A DNA stretch of 64,000 nt, from NCBI RefSeq assembly GCF_003581615.1, contig NZ_QXFH01000069.1, positions 69,501-133,500 of the forward strand, read 5' to 3'. Positions 45,313 through 56,105 of the stretch are shown piece by piece. The stretch comes from Flagellimonas lutimaris (GTDB taxonomy: Bacteria > Bacteroidota > Bacteroidia > Flavobacteriales > Flavobacteriaceae). The stretch's first letter is position 1, and each line of letters starts with the position of its first letter. Under the pieces are notes generated by a model. It made no database searches, was not told the origin of the DNA, and saw only the letters and a program-made list of their open reading frames with translations. Made by a program: the position numbers and the translations under genes.

Positions 45313-45918
45313 ATGGCAAGATATACAGGACCAAAATCAAAAATCGCTAGAAAATTTGGAGAAGCGATTTTCGGAGACGACAAGTCATTCGAAAAGAAAA
45401 ATTACCCTCCAGGACAACACGGTAACAACAGACGCCGTGGTAAAAAGTCTGAATATGCAATCCAGTTGATGGAGAAGCAAAAAGCAAAATATACATATGG
45501 TATATTGGAAAAGCAATTCCGTAACCTTTTTGCGCAAGCCAAAAGAAAAGAAGGTGTTGCTGGTGAAATCTTGCTTCAATTGTGTGAGTCCCGCTTGGAC
45601 AATGTCGTTTACAGAATGGGAATTGCCCCTTCAAGAAGAGGAGCACGTCAATTGGTATCGCACCGTCATATTACCGTTAATGGAGAGGTAGTAAACATTC
45701 CATCCTATTCACTTAAAGCAGGCGATGTAGTTGGTGTTAGGGAAAAATCAAAATCCGTACAATCCATAGAAGATTCGTTGGCTAACAATAGCAGCGTTTA
45801 CGAATGGATCACATGGAACTCTGAAAAGAAAGAAGGTACATTTGTTGCCGTTCCAGAAAGACTTCAGATCCCTGAGAATATCAAGGAGCAACTGATCGTC
45901 GAATTATACTCTAAATAA
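45313..45918 (+). CDS. rpsD: 30S ribosomal protein S4, zinc-free form
   Basis: 201 residues. The N-terminal region ([20 protein letters not shown]) has no Cys cluster, so it is the zinc-free type. The S4 RNA-binding domain is [31 protein letters not shown]4 starts 30S assembly and affects accuracy. Confidence 0.98.
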   Translation: MARYTGPKSKIARKFGEAIFGDDKSFEKKNYPPGQHGNNRRRGKKSEYAIQLMEKQKAKYTYGILEKQFRNLFAQAKRKEGVAGEILLQLCESRLDNVVYRMGIAPSRRGARQLVSHRHITVNGEVVNIPSYSLKAGDVVGVREKSKSVQSIEDSLANNSSVYEWITWNSEKKEGTFVAVPERLQIPENIKEQLIVELYSK

Positions 45919-45939
45919 GAATTCAACATTAATCCAATT

Positions 45940-46932
45940 ATGGCATTACTTAATTTTCAGAAGCCCGATAAAGTTATAATGATCGATTCAACAGATTTCG
46001 AAGGGAAATTTGAATTTCGCCCTTTGGAACCTGGTTATGGATTAACAGTTGGGAATGCGCTGAGAAGGGTATTGCTTTCCTCTTTGGAAGGTTTTGCCAT
46101 CACTTCTGTGCGCATAGATGGAGTTGAACATGAATTTTCTGTTATTCCTGGCGTTGTTGAAGACGTAACGGAAATTATTTTGAACCTAAAACAAGTTAGG
46201 TTCAAAAGACAGATTGATGATGTTGAGAGCGAAACTGTATCAATTTCCGTAAGCGGAAAAGAACAAATGACCGCTGGTGATTTCCAGAAGTTCATTTCAG
46301 GATACCAAGTGTTGAACCCAGATTTGGTAATCTGCAACATGGATCCCAAAGTGAGCATCAACATGGAGATTGTTATCGAAAAAGGTCGTGGCTATGTTCC
46401 CGCGGAGGAAAACAAAAAATCCAACGCACCTTTGGGGAGCATTGCGGTTGATTCAGTTTACACTCCTGTAAAGAATGTAAAATACAGCATCGAAAACTTC
46501 AGGGTAGAGCAAAAAACCGATTACGAAAAATTGGTTTTCGAAATCATTACTGATGGTTCCATCCACCCAAAAGATGCCTTGACCGAGGCCGCTAAAGTTT
46601 TGATCCACCACTTTATGTTGTTCTCTGATGAGCGCATTACGTTGGAAGCCGACGAAATTGCTCAAACCGAGACTTACGATGAGGAATCATTGCATATGCG
46701 TCAGTTGTTGAAAACCAAATTGGTAGACATGGACTTGTCCGTAAGGGCTTTGAACTGTCTTAAAGCTGCCGAAGTTGATTCTTTGGGAGATTTGGTTTCC
46801 TTCAACAAAAACGATTTGATGAAATTCAGAAACTTCGGTAAAAAATCTTTGACCGAATTGGAAGAATTGGTAATCAACAAAGGCCTGCAATTTGGTATGG
46901 ACCTTTCCAAATACAAATTAGATAAAGATTAA
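45940..46932 (+). CDS. rpoA: RNA polymerase alpha subunit
   Basis: 330 residues. Assembly domain: [29 protein letters not shown]-terminal domain from about residue 255: [38 protein letters not shown], the helix-hairpin-helix that contacts activators and UP elements. Standard length for Bacteroidota. Confidence 0.98.
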   Translation: MALLNFQKPDKVIMIDSTDFEGKFEFRPLEPGYGLTVGNALRRVLLSSLEGFAITSVRIDGVEHEFSVIPGVVEDVTEIILNLKQVRFKRQIDDVESETVSISVSGKEQMTAGDFQKFISGYQVLNPDLVICNMDPKVSINMEIVIEKGRGYVPAEENKKSNAPLGSIAVDSVYTPVKNVKYSIENFRVEQKTDYEKLVFEIITDGSIHPKDALTEAAKVLIHHFMLFSDERITLEADEIAQTETYDEESLHMRQLLKTKLVDMDLSVRALNCLKAAEVDSLGDLVSFNKNDLMKFRNFGKKSLTELEELVINKGLQFGMDLSKYKLDKD

Positions 46933-46992
46933 TAATCATATTTTGCTCTCCTGATTAATTGGGATTTGGTAGCAAGATGATAACTTATAACA

Positions 46993-47502
46993 ATGAGACA
47001 CGGAAAGAAGTTTAATCACTTAGGTAGAACAGCTGCCCACAGAAAGGCCATGTTGGCCAATATGGGAAGTTCCCTAATTGAACATAAAAGAATCAACACT
47101 ACGGTGGCAAAAGCCAAGGCGTTGAAAAAGTTTATCGAGCCTTTGATTACTAAAGCAAAGACCGAAAACAATCAGACTACCGAAAAAGGTACGCACAACA
47201 GAAGAATTGTTTTCAGTAATTTGAGAAGTAAAGAGGCTGTAACAGAATTGTTCAGCACTGTTGCCGAAAAAGTGGGTGATAGACCAGGAGGTTACACAAG
47301 AATTATTAAATTGGGTAACCGTTTGGGAGATAACGCTGATATGGCAATGATCGAGTTGGTGGACTTCAACGAGCTTTACAACGCAGGTAAGCCTAAGAAG
47401 AAATCAACCAGAAGAAGTAGAAGAGGAGGCGGAAGCGCTAAACAAGCTGAAGCTCCAGCAGCTCCTGCAGCCGAAACTAAAACTGACGATTCTGAAGAAT
47501 AA
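46993..47502 (+). CDS. rplQ: 50S ribosomal protein L17 with C-terminal extension
   Basis: 169 residues versus about 127 in E. coli. The core ends near residue 125; the extra tail is first basic ([15 protein letters not shown]), then Ala/Pro-rich and finally acidic (TDDSEE), so it is probably disordered. Start [21 protein letters not shown] is diagnostic. Last gene of the superoperon, followed by a strong terminator. Confidence 0.97.
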   Translation: MRHGKKFNHLGRTAAHRKAMLANMGSSLIEHKRINTTVAKAKALKKFIEPLITKAKTENNQTTEKGTHNRRIVFSNLRSKEAVTELFSTVAEKVGDRPGGYTRIIKLGNRLGDNADMAMIELVDFNELYNAGKPKKKSTRRSRRGGGSAKQAEAPAAPAAETKTDDSEE

Positions 47503-47534
47503 GAAGAATGTTATTAACTATTGTATTTTAAGAA

Positions 47535-47564
47535 AAAGGATAAGTGAAAACTTATCCTTTTTTT
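47535..47564 (+). terminator. terminator of the ribosomal superoperon
   Basis: AAAGGATAAG (47535-47544), loop TGAAAA, CTTATCCTTT (47551-47560), then T to 47564. It lies 32 bp after rplQ. Confidence 0.9.
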
Positions 47565-47599
47565 ATGTTTTTTTATCTTAACTGAAACTAGAGCACGAA

Positions 47600-48712
47600 A
47601 TGAAGTATCACACAAAGAAAAAAGCGTTGATTTTGTTGGCGGATGGAACCATATTTTATGGTAAAGCCGTTGGAGGAAGAGAAGGTACCGCAGTAGGGGA
47701 AGTTTGTTTCAATACTGGGATGACAGGTTACCAGGAAATTTTTACCGACCCATCTTACTACGGGCAGTTAATGGTGACCACCAATGCACACATTGGAAAC
47801 TACGGTGCCCACGAGGATGAAGTGGAATCCGATTCCGTAAAGATTGCAGGCCTTATTTGTAAAAATTTCAGTTACGATTATTCAAGACCAGATGCTAAAA
47901 TGAGTCTCTTGGAATTCTTGGACAAAAACAACCTATTGGCCATATCCGATGTGGACACCCGTGCTTTGGTGAGCTACATAAGGGACAATGGTGCTATGAA
48001 TGCGTTGATCTCCACAAAAGTGGACGACATTGATGCTTTAAAAGAAGAGTTGAGTACAGTACCAAGCATGGAAGGATTGGAGCTATCATCCAAGGTTTCC
48101 ACAAAAGAGCCATATTACTACGGTGATGAAAACTCCGAATATAAAATTTCTGCACTTGACATTGGAATCAAGAAGAATATTCTGAGAAACTTGGCAAAAA
48201 GAGGAGCCTATATAAAAGTCTTCCCATACAATACAACCTATGATGAAATGAAGGAGTGGAATCCGGATGGATATTTTATATCCAACGGGCCTGGTGACCC
48301 GGAACCTTTGACGGATGCTGTGGCAGCAACAAAAGAAATGATTGCCTCAGACAAGCCATTGTTCGGGATTTGTTTGGGACACCAAGTATTGGCTCTGGCC
48401 AACGGAGTTTCAACCTATAAAATGCACAACGGACACAGAGGTATCAATCACCCAATTCTAAATTTAATTACCGGAAAAGGAGAGATAACTTCCCAAAACC
48501 ATGGATTTGCAGTGAATAGAGAGGAAACCGAAGCAAACGCTGAGCTGGAAATCACCCACACACATTTGAACGATCAAACCGTGGCCGGTATTAAAATGAA
48601 AAACAAGGACGTATTCTCGGTACAATACCACCCAGAGGCAAGTCCTGGTCCACACGATGCGGATTATCTGTTCGATCAGTTCTTCGATTTGATCAAGGCC
48701 AGGAAAAACTAA
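47600..48712 (+). CDS. carA: carbamoyl-phosphate synthase, small (glutaminase) subunit
   Basis: 370 residues. N-terminal CarA domain, then class I glutamine amidotransferase from about 180: SNGPGDPEPL, the nucleophile Cys in FGICLGHQVLALA, and the catalytic His-Glu in QYHPEASPGP. It feeds ammonia to CarB for pyrimidine and arginine synthesis. carB is not adjacent: eno follows. Confidence 0.97.
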   Translation: MKYHTKKKALILLADGTIFYGKAVGGREGTAVGEVCFNTGMTGYQEIFTDPSYYGQLMVTTNAHIGNYGAHEDEVESDSVKIAGLICKNFSYDYSRPDAKMSLLEFLDKNNLLAISDVDTRALVSYIRDNGAMNALISTKVDDIDALKEELSTVPSMEGLELSSKVSTKEPYYYGDENSEYKISALDIGIKKNILRNLAKRGAYIKVFPYNTTYDEMKEWNPDGYFISNGPGDPEPLTDAVAATKEMIASDKPLFGICLGHQVLALANGVSTYKMHNGHRGINHPILNLITGKGEITSQNHGFAVNREETEANAELEITHTHLNDQTVAGIKMKNKDVFSVQYHPEASPGPHDADYLFDQFFDLIKARKN

Positions 48713-48823
48713 AACGTTATAGTTTTGTTTTTAAGCAATTAAGTGCGTTTTGTGAGTAATATCATGGAGTTAAAAACGTCACCTTTTGTATCTTAGCCCA
48801 ATAATCACAACTAAAAACATTGA

Positions 48824-50122
<1,299 letters not shown>

Positions 50123-50146
50123 GCTTAATGATTTTTTAGCATAACA

Positions 50147-50179
50147 AAAGCCTTTTCCAAATGGGAAAGGCTTTTTTTT
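50147..50179 (+). terminator. terminator of eno
   Basis: AAAGCCTTTTCC, loop AAAT, GGGAAAGGCTTT with one G-T pair, then a run of eight T. Confidence 0.9.
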
Positions 50180-50241
50180 GTTTCACTAACAAACTTTGGT
50201 TAAATTAAGCGTTCACTAAACTACAATTCAAATTCTCCCGC

Positions 50242-51780
50242 ATGAATAACTTTCTTTTTGTCGCCGCCGAAAACGATGCTTTAGAAAACTGTAAAGCAGG
50301 TGGTATGGGCGATGTGGTTCGGGATGTGCCGCGGCAGATATCCGAACGAGGCGATAAAGTGCACGTTGTTGTACCAGCGTATTCCAGACTTCATCATGGA
50401 GGACTACCCAGGACTGCCTTAAACTTTTCACTGCGCGGTATCACTTATACGGCCGAATTGTATGAGGTAAAGCCAAAAAAAGAGTTTCCGAACATTTTTC
50501 ATTATGTACTGCATCATCCAGAAATCGAGGCCGGAGACATTGCGCATATTTATCATAATGATCCCGAAGAACCATTTTATACCGATGCCATTAAATACTT
50601 CATATTTTGTACCGCTGTGGCGGAGGCCATAAAGCATGGAGCGTTTGGAGAGGTGGATATGGTGCACTTGCACGACTGGCATTCTAGTTTGTTGTTGTTT
50701 TTGAGGGAATATCATCCGGAATACACCAATCTGAAGGACATTAGGGTAGTTTATAGTATTCATAACTTGGCCATTCAAGGAATACGACCATTTGATGGCA
50801 ACTATTCATCCTTAAAAAACTGGTTTCCCAATGTGCCTTTGGATTATCAAAAATTGATGGATTATAGGTACCAAGATTGCATCAACCTAATGGCAGTGGG
50901 AATACGGTTCGCGGACGCTGTGCATACTGTTTCACCATCGTATAAGGATGATGTTTTGTTGCCTAGTTCCCCACCGGAATTTATTGGAGGTGAAGGACTG
51001 GAAAAAGACTTGCAAAAGGCGGACGGAGAAGGGCGTTTGTTCGGTATTTTGAATGGGTGCAATTATAAAAATATCAATAAGGAAAAAAAGGGGAATATTT
51101 ATCGAAATACAGTGAAGGCCCTTTTTAGGTGGTTGCAAGAAGAATCCAAAAAGTACAAAGCTGATTTCTTGGCCCATACGGGCGAAAAAATCATGGCATT
51201 TGTAGATGATAGACCCAAGTTTATTGCATCCAGTGTGGCACGATTAACGGAACAAAAGTTCTATTTCTTCATGCGTTCACCGGAAGCTTTTGTGGAAATA
51301 TTAAAAAAACTGGAAAAGGTTGATGGTATTTTTATGTTGTTGGGTACAGGTGCCCCGGAATATGAAGAGCTTTTTCGAAAGTTAAGCTACGAGCACAAGA
51401 ATTTTATATTCACTAACGGTCAATCAGAAAAGTTGATTGATTCCATGTATTTGGAATCCGATCTATATTTTATGCCCAGTCTTTTTGAACCCTGTGGAAT
51501 TAGTCAAATGTTGGCTATGAGAAATGGCAACCCCTGTTTAGTACATCATACCGGTGGATTGAAAGATACCGTAGATCACATGAAGACTGGTTTTGCTTTT
51601 GATGGGGATAGCTATGATGAAAAAATAAAAAACATGTTGGAAGCTTTGGACATTGCTTTGGATGTGTTCGAAAATGATAAGCCGACCTGGAAGAAAATAC
51701 AAGCTGCAGCAAGAAAAAAGCGCTTCACTTGGAAGAAATCCGTGGACGAATATTATAAACAGCTCTATAAATTGGATTGA
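50242..51780 (+). CDS. glycogen/starch synthase-like glycosyltransferase (GT5)
   Basis: 512 residues. The ADP-glucose loop KAGGMGDVVRDVP at 18-30 corresponds to the KxGGL motif of GlgA. The Rossmann-type C-terminal half contains SLFEPCGISQMLAM, with the catalytic Glu and the EPCGxxQ pattern, and HHTGGLKDTVD. The N-terminal catalytic domain has HLHDWHSSLLLF. It most likely extends an alpha-glucan, but no glgB, glgC or glgP is nearby. It is an orphan between eno and gltA, with a terminator before it. Confidence 0.85.
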   Translation: MNNFLFVAAENDALENCKAGGMGDVVRDVPRQISERGDKVHVVVPAYSRLHHGGLPRTALNFSLRGITYTAELYEVKPKKEFPNIFHYVLHHPEIEAGDIAHIYHNDPEEPFYTDAIKYFIFCTAVAEAIKHGAFGEVDMVHLHDWHSSLLLFLREYHPEYTNLKDIRVVYSIHNLAIQGIRPFDGNYSSLKNWFPNVPLDYQKLMDYRYQDCINLMAVGIRFADAVHTVSPSYKDDVLLPSSPPEFIGGEGLEKDLQKADGEGRLFGILNGCNYKNINKEKKGNIYRNTVKALFRWLQEESKKYKADFLAHTGEKIMAFVDDRPKFIASSVARLTEQKFYFFMRSPEAFVEILKKLEKVDGIFMLLGTGAPEYEELFRKLSYEHKNFIFTNGQSEKLIDSMYLESDLYFMPSLFEPCGISQMLAMRNGNPCLVHHTGGLKDTVDHMKTGFAFDGDSYDEKIKNMLEALDIALDVFENDKPTWKKIQAAARKKRFTWKKSVDEYYKQLYKLD

Positions 51781-51834
51781 ACCAATTTTCCATATCATTT
51801 TAGCGTTAATATCAACACAAATAGCGGCTGTAAA

Positions 51835-51865
51835 TTGTTAATGGCTGTGCTTTTTCGTAATTTTC
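51835..51865 (+). promoter_or_regulatory. promoter of gltA
   Basis: TTG at 51835-51837 and TAATTTTC at 51858-51865 (one mismatch to TAnnTTTG), spaced by 20 bp, 34 bp before the ATG. Confidence 0.55.
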
Positions 51866-51899
51866 GCATTCAATTTTTACTAATCTATTAAAATATAAA

Positions 51900-53183
51900 A
51901 TGTCGGATAAAGCTATACTCGAATACGGGGGAGAAAGATATGAATTCCCCGTTATCAAAGGTACTGAAGATGAATTGGCCATAGATATCAAAACCTTGAG
52001 AGCCGCAACAGGAATGGTGACCATCGACCCCGGATATAAAAACACGGGATCGTGTGAGAGTGCAATTACCTTTCTAAATGGTGAGCAAGGAATATTGAGG
52101 TATCGTGGGTATTCAATTGAGGACTTAGCAGAGAAAGCCGACTTTTTGGAAGTAGCCTACCTTTTGATTTTTGGGGAATTGCCCAACAAAGAGCAGCTAG
52201 AAAAGTTCCACAACGATATTAAGGAAGAATCCCAAGTGGATGAGGAAATGAAGAAAATCTTGGATGGCTTTCCAAAATCTGCACACCCAATGGGCGTGTT
52301 ATCTTCATTAACCAGTGCATTGGTGGCGTTTAACCCGTCTTGTGTAGATGTTTCATCGGAGTCTGCTATGTATGGTTCTATTGTACGTATCTTGGCTAAG
52401 TTCCCTGTTTTGGTCGCTTGGGCCATGCGCAAGAAAAAAGGCCTTCCATTGGATTATGGGGACGATACCCTAGGGTACGTGGAGAACATTCATAAAATGA
52501 TGTTCAAAAGACCAAATCAAGAATATAAAAGGGATCCTATAGCCATTGATGCTTTGGATAAACTGTTGATTTTGCATGCAGATCACGAGCAAAACTGTTC
52601 CACTTCTACAGTACGTATCGTTGGATCTTCGCACGCAGGGCTTTTTGCTTCCCTTTCGGCCGGTATTTCTGCACTGTGGGGACCATTGCACGGAGGTGCC
52701 AACCAAGCTGTTCTGGAAATGCTTGAAGCAATAGAAGCAGATGGCGGCGATACCAAAAAGTATATGGCCAAGGCCAAGGATAAGGATGATCCGTTTAGAT
52801 TAATGGGCTTTGGACACCGTGTTTATAAAAACTTTGATCCAAGAGCAAAAATCATTAAAAAATCAGCGGACGAAGTATTGGGTAACCTAGGTATTGAAGA
52901 TCCTATTTTGGATATTGCCAAAGGATTGGAAAAAGAGGCATTGGAAGATCAATACTTTGTGGATAGAAAACTTTACCCCAACGTAGATTTTTATTCTGGA
53001 ATCATTTACCGTGCATTGGGCATACCAACAGAAATGTTTACTGTTATGTTCGCACTGGGTAGATTGCCCGGTTGGATTGCACAATGGAGAGAAATGAGAC
53101 TAAGAAAAGAACCGATTGGTAGACCTAGACAAGTTTATATCGGAGAAAACCATAGAGACTTTGTTCCGGTAGAGAAAAGGTAA
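51900..53183 (+). CDS. gltA: citrate synthase
   Basis: 427 residues, type I hexameric-like length. Catalytic elements: His in WGPLHGGANQAVLEML, His in GFGHRVYKNFDPRAKI, and Asp in NVDFYSGIIYRALG. Condenses acetyl-CoA with oxaloacetate at TCA entry. Monocistronic, ending in a perfect palindromic terminator. Confidence 0.98.
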   Translation: MSDKAILEYGGERYEFPVIKGTEDELAIDIKTLRAATGMVTIDPGYKNTGSCESAITFLNGEQGILRYRGYSIEDLAEKADFLEVAYLLIFGELPNKEQLEKFHNDIKEESQVDEEMKKILDGFPKSAHPMGVLSSLTSALVAFNPSCVDVSSESAMYGSIVRILAKFPVLVAWAMRKKKGLPLDYGDDTLGYVENIHKMMFKRPNQEYKRDPIAIDALDKLLILHADHEQNCSTSTVRIVGSSHAGLFASLSAGISALWGPLHGGANQAVLEMLEAIEADGGDTKKYMAKAKDKDDPFRLMGFGHRVYKNFDPRAKIIKKSADEVLGNLGIEDPILDIAKGLEKEALEDQYFVDRKLYPNVDFYSGIIYRALGIPTEMFTVMFALGRLPGWIAQWREMRLRKEPIGRPRQVYIGENHRDFVPVEKR

Positions 53184-53203
53184 GATTTGGAGCATTAAAA
53201 AAT

Positions 53204-53230
53204 AAAAGGGGCGATATCGCCCCTTTTTTT
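53204..53230. terminator. bidirectional terminator between gltA and a converging gene
   Basis: AAAAGGGGCGAT followed immediately by its reverse complement: a 24-bp perfect palindrome with T-runs on both strands. It serves gltA (plus) and the 53252-53719 gene (minus). Confidence 0.9.
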
Positions 53231-53251
53231 GATATAAACTTCATCTTTACA

Positions 53252-53719
53252 CTAAAGTCTGCCCGCAGCATTTTGGTTTAAAGATTTGTCGCTATCATAG
53301 CAAATTCGCATAATTTCAAAATGGTAGTGTTTCTGGATGTCAGAAATATCTTTGTTGCCAATAGCATTTTTGGCCTTTTGAAAAGCTTGGTGGATAAAAT
53401 CATGGGCATCCACAGTGCTCAAATTCTTTAAAGTGGAATCCAAGGATTTCCCGTATTTTTTCGCCGATTCGTTGACCTTGGTAAAATACCAATCAACATC
53501 TTCATTCTTCATTTGTTCGGAATGTAAAGGATATCCATTTGGAAAATTACTCTCCTTGATACAGTCATCGTATTTAACCGCATAAATGGTATCAACCTGT
53601 ATATTCGAATCTGCTTTGGATACAAAACTGATTCGCTCCATTCTTTGGAAAGCATCCATACCTCCCAAAACGATAAATACAGTCGCTAATAAAATCGATG
53701 TAATTATAATTTTTTTCAT
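53252..53719 (-). CDS. exported protein of unknown function
   Basis: 155 residues. One N-terminal hydrophobic segment (about 4-20) works as a signal or anchor. The rest is soluble and has two Cys (about 53 and 139) that may pair in the periplasm. No domain recognised. It has a good promoter of its own. Confidence 0.7.
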   Translation of the reverse strand: MKKIIITSILLATVFIVLGGMDAFQRMERISFVSKADSNIQVDTIYAVKYDDCIKESNFPNGYPLHSEQMKNEDVDWYFTKVNESAKKYGKSLDSTLKNLSTVDAHDFIHQAFQKAKNAIGNKDISDIQKHYHFEIMRICYDSDKSLNQNAAGRL

Positions 53720-53739
53720 AAGTAGGAAAAATCTTAATA

Positions 53740-53768
53740 CAAATGTAATTATTAAAACAAATCAACAA
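53740..53768 (-). promoter_or_regulatory. promoter of the 53252-53719 gene
   Basis: On the minus strand TTG (53766-53768), 18-bp spacer, TACATTTG (53740-53747), 20 bp before the ATG at 53719. Full Bacteroidota pattern. Confidence 0.7.
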
Positions 53769-54006
53769 CCTGATATTTGTCAATTTTTTAGGTTTTGACA
53801 GTTATTTTAACTATTTGACGAACAACTTTTTGACCTAATATGAATTACCCTTGTTTTAAAGATTTATTCCCGAAATAAGGTGGGTGATTTTATCAATTTG
53901 ATTGACCAATAAATTCAACTAAAACACTAGATTTGCCACAGAATTTTTAAGGATTTCCCTTATTGTTTTCGAGAGCCAGTATTTTTTGGCCCCTAATACA
54001 CCTTCT

Positions 54007-54921
54007 ATGATTGAATTGAACGTTGTTGATGAGACCAGCACATTAAAAGCTGTTATATTGGGAATTGCCCAAAGTAGTGGACCGGTTCCTACAATTGAAG
54101 AAGCTTACGACCCTAAATCAATAGAGCACATTAAGGCAGGTACGTATCCCAAGGAAGTGGACATGATCAAGGAAATGGAAGCATTTGCGAAAGTGTTTCA
54201 AAAATATGGAGTTCAAGTTTACAGACCAGAAGTGCTGGAAGATTGTAACCAGATATTCGCACGAGATATTGCTTTTGTGATAGAGGATAAATTGATTCAC
54301 GCCAATATTTTGCCCGATCGGGAACGTGAGTTTGAAGCAATTCATGAAGTTTTGGACGCAATTGACCCTAAGAAGATAATTCGTCCACCGGAAGAGGTCC
54401 ATATTGAAGGTGGTGATGTAATGCCATGGAACGACCATATTTTTATCGGAACCTATACCGGTGATGATTATGCGAGTTACATTACCGCAAGGACCAATAT
54501 CGAAGCTGTGGAATTTATTCGGGAAATGTTCCCCCATAAAACCGTAAAATCCTTCGAGCTGCGAAAATCAAATACCAATCCAAAGGAGAATGCATTGCAT
54601 TTGGATTGTTGTTTTCAGCCTGTAGGAAAGGACAAGGCGATTTTACACAAAAATGGATTTTTGGTGGAGGAGGAATACCAATATTTGGTAGACTTCTTCG
54701 GGCCAGAAAATATTTTTGAGATTGATAAAGACGAAATGTACCAAATGTTCAGTAATGTTTTTTCCATTTCCCCCGAAGTGGTGGTCTCGGAAAAGAGTTT
54801 TACCAGATTGAACAATTGGCTTCGGGACCAGGGATTTACCGTAGAGGAGATTCCCTATGCCGAAATAGCCAAACAAGAAGGCCTGCTGCGGTGTAGCACC
54901 ATGCCTTTGATCAGAGCATAA
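54007..54921 (+). CDS. DDAH-like guanidino-group hydrolase
   Basis: 304 residues from ATG 54007 (a TTG at 53986 is possible). The pentein fold of dimethylarginine dimethylaminohydrolases and arginine deiminases is indicated by ARDIAFVIED, VHIEGGDVMPWND (Glu/Asp), LHLDCCF (His) and the nucleophile Cys in LLRCSTMPL. A reaction on arginine, a methylarginine or a related guanidine is inferred; the exact substrate cannot be read from sequence. 52 bp before ctlX, same strand. Confidence 0.85.
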   Translation: MIELNVVDETSTLKAVILGIAQSSGPVPTIEEAYDPKSIEHIKAGTYPKEVDMIKEMEAFAKVFQKYGVQVYRPEVLEDCNQIFARDIAFVIEDKLIHANILPDREREFEAIHEVLDAIDPKKIIRPPEEVHIEGGDVMPWNDHIFIGTYTGDDYASYITARTNIEAVEFIREMFPHKTVKSFELRKSNTNPKENALHLDCCFQPVGKDKAILHKNGFLVEEEYQYLVDFFGPENIFEIDKDEMYQMFSNVFSISPEVVVSEKSFTRLNNWLRDQGFTVEEIPYAEIAKQEGLLRCSTMPLIRA

Positions 54922-54973
54922 TTTTTTAACCCAACTTCCTGCTGCCACAGGTTTGATCTAAACAGTCAAAGTA

Positions 54974-55909
54974 TTGAGAAAACAGATTACCAATACCATT
55001 CTTATGGTGCGTCCAGTAAACTTTAGGATGAACGAGCAAACTGCGGTCAACAACTACTTTCAGGAAGACCCGCATATAAAAAATGCTGAAATCAATAAAA
55101 AGGCACAGCAAGAGTTCGACCAATTTGTAACCGTTTTAAGGGAACATGGCGTTAATGTGATTACCATAAGCGATAATATGGAGCAAGACACCCCCGATTC
55201 GATTTTTCCGAATAACTGGGTTTCTTTTCACGAGAGCGGAACCGTTTGTGTGTACCCGATGTTTGCCGAAAATCGAAGAAAGGAACGTAGGGAAGATGTT
55301 TTTGAGCTGTTGGAGGATAATGGTTTTGTGATTAACAATATCATGGATTATACGGCTGCCGAAGAGGAGGGAGTGTTTTTGGAAGGAACAGGTAGTATCT
55401 TAAAAGATAGGGTCAACCAAAAAGCGTATTGTGCCCTTTCCGAGCGAGCACACGAAGAACTTTTTATAGAGTTTTGCGAAGATTTTGATTGCTTCCCCGT
55501 GATTTTTCATGCCAACCAAACGGTAGACGGTAAACGATTGCCCATTTACCATACCAATGTAATGATGGCCATGGCCGAGAAGTTTGCGGTAATTTGCTTG
55601 GACTCCATTGACGATAAAAAAGAACGAAAGAACGTTGTGGAGCATATTAAGATGGACGGTAAGGAAGTTATCCGAATTACCGAGGAGCAAATGTGCCACT
55701 TTGCAGGGAACATGCTTCAGGTTTTGGGCGCAAACGACCAACGTTATATGGTGATGAGCACCCAGGCCTACAATAGTCTTACCGAAGAACAAATCAAAGC
55801 CATAGAAAAGCATTGCGCTATTATCCATAGTGCATTGGATACCATTGAGACCTGTGGTGGGGGCAGCGCTCGTTGCATGATGGCGGAAGTGTTTTTGCCA
55901 AAGGCATAA
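54974..55909 (+). CDS. ctlX: citrulline utilisation hydrolase CtlX
   Basis: 311 residues from a TTG start; the family begins ...TNTILMVRPV, so TTG 54974 is sensible. Same fold family as the preceding gene. Key places: FPNNWVSFH, FLEGTGSILKDR, YHTNVMMAMA (His) and GGGSARCMMAEVF (Cys). CtlX is associated with arginine/citrulline catabolism in Bacteroidota. Tandem with the DDAH-like gene, so the two may work in series. Confidence 0.88.
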   Translation: MRKQITNTILMVRPVNFRMNEQTAVNNYFQEDPHIKNAEINKKAQQEFDQFVTVLREHGVNVITISDNMEQDTPDSIFPNNWVSFHESGTVCVYPMFAENRRKERREDVFELLEDNGFVINNIMDYTAAEEEGVFLEGTGSILKDRVNQKAYCALSERAHEELFIEFCEDFDCFPVIFHANQTVDGKRLPIYHTNVMMAMAEKFAVICLDSIDDKKERKNVVEHIKMDGKEVIRITEEQMCHFAGNMLQVLGANDQRYMVMSTQAYNSLTEEQIKAIEKHCAIIHSALDTIETCGGGSARCMMAEVFLPKA

Positions 55910-55918
55910 TTTTTCGTC

Positions 55919-55968
55919 ATGCTGAACTTGTTTCAGCATCTCATTGCTTGACACGAATTGCACGAATT
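55919..55968. repeat. hairpin repeat plus 9-bp-period repeat after ctlX
   Basis: ATGCTGAA (55919-55926) and TTCAGCAT (55932-55939) form a hairpin 10 bp after the ctlX stop. At 55951-55968 two 9-bp units of the form NCACGAATT follow. Both kinds recur at 56817-56831 / 56996 and at 56775-56801, 56863-56880 and 63266-63283. Confidence 0.7.
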
Positions 55969-55986
55969 TTTAGGGAGGTCAAACCT

Positions 55987-56065
55987 GTCATTTCGAGCGC
56001 AGTCGAGAAATCTAAGAATGAAGGAGGTTTCTCAATCAATGCTTTGCACCTCATTTCGAAATGAC
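55987..56065. repeat. long palindromic repeat, GTCATTTCGA family, copy 1
   Basis: 79 bp beginning GTCATTTCGAGCGCAGTCGA and ending TCATTTCGAAATGAC. Inner arms GAGAAATCT and GGTTTCTC also pair. Copy 2 at 56899 shares the ends and the AATCTAAGAATG stretch. It has the shape of a REP/MITE-like non-autonomous element. Confidence 0.8.
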
Positions 56066-56071
56066 AATAGA

Positions 56072-56102
56072 TTGGACAATGATTGTAAATTGAATACCTT
56101 CG
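56072..56102 (+). promoter_or_regulatory. possible promoter of the Pr6Pr gene next to a repeat
   Basis: TTG at 56072-56074, 20 bp, TACCTTCG (one mismatch) at 56095-56102, then ACC and the ATG at 56106. The promoter begins 7 bp after repeat copy 1 ends. Confidence 0.45.
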
Positions 56103-56105
56103 ACC

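Noticed and set aside
55873-56064. 63-codon frame overlapping the end of ctlX
   Set aside because: Also encoded by the repeat elements; no start signal and it overlaps ctlX.
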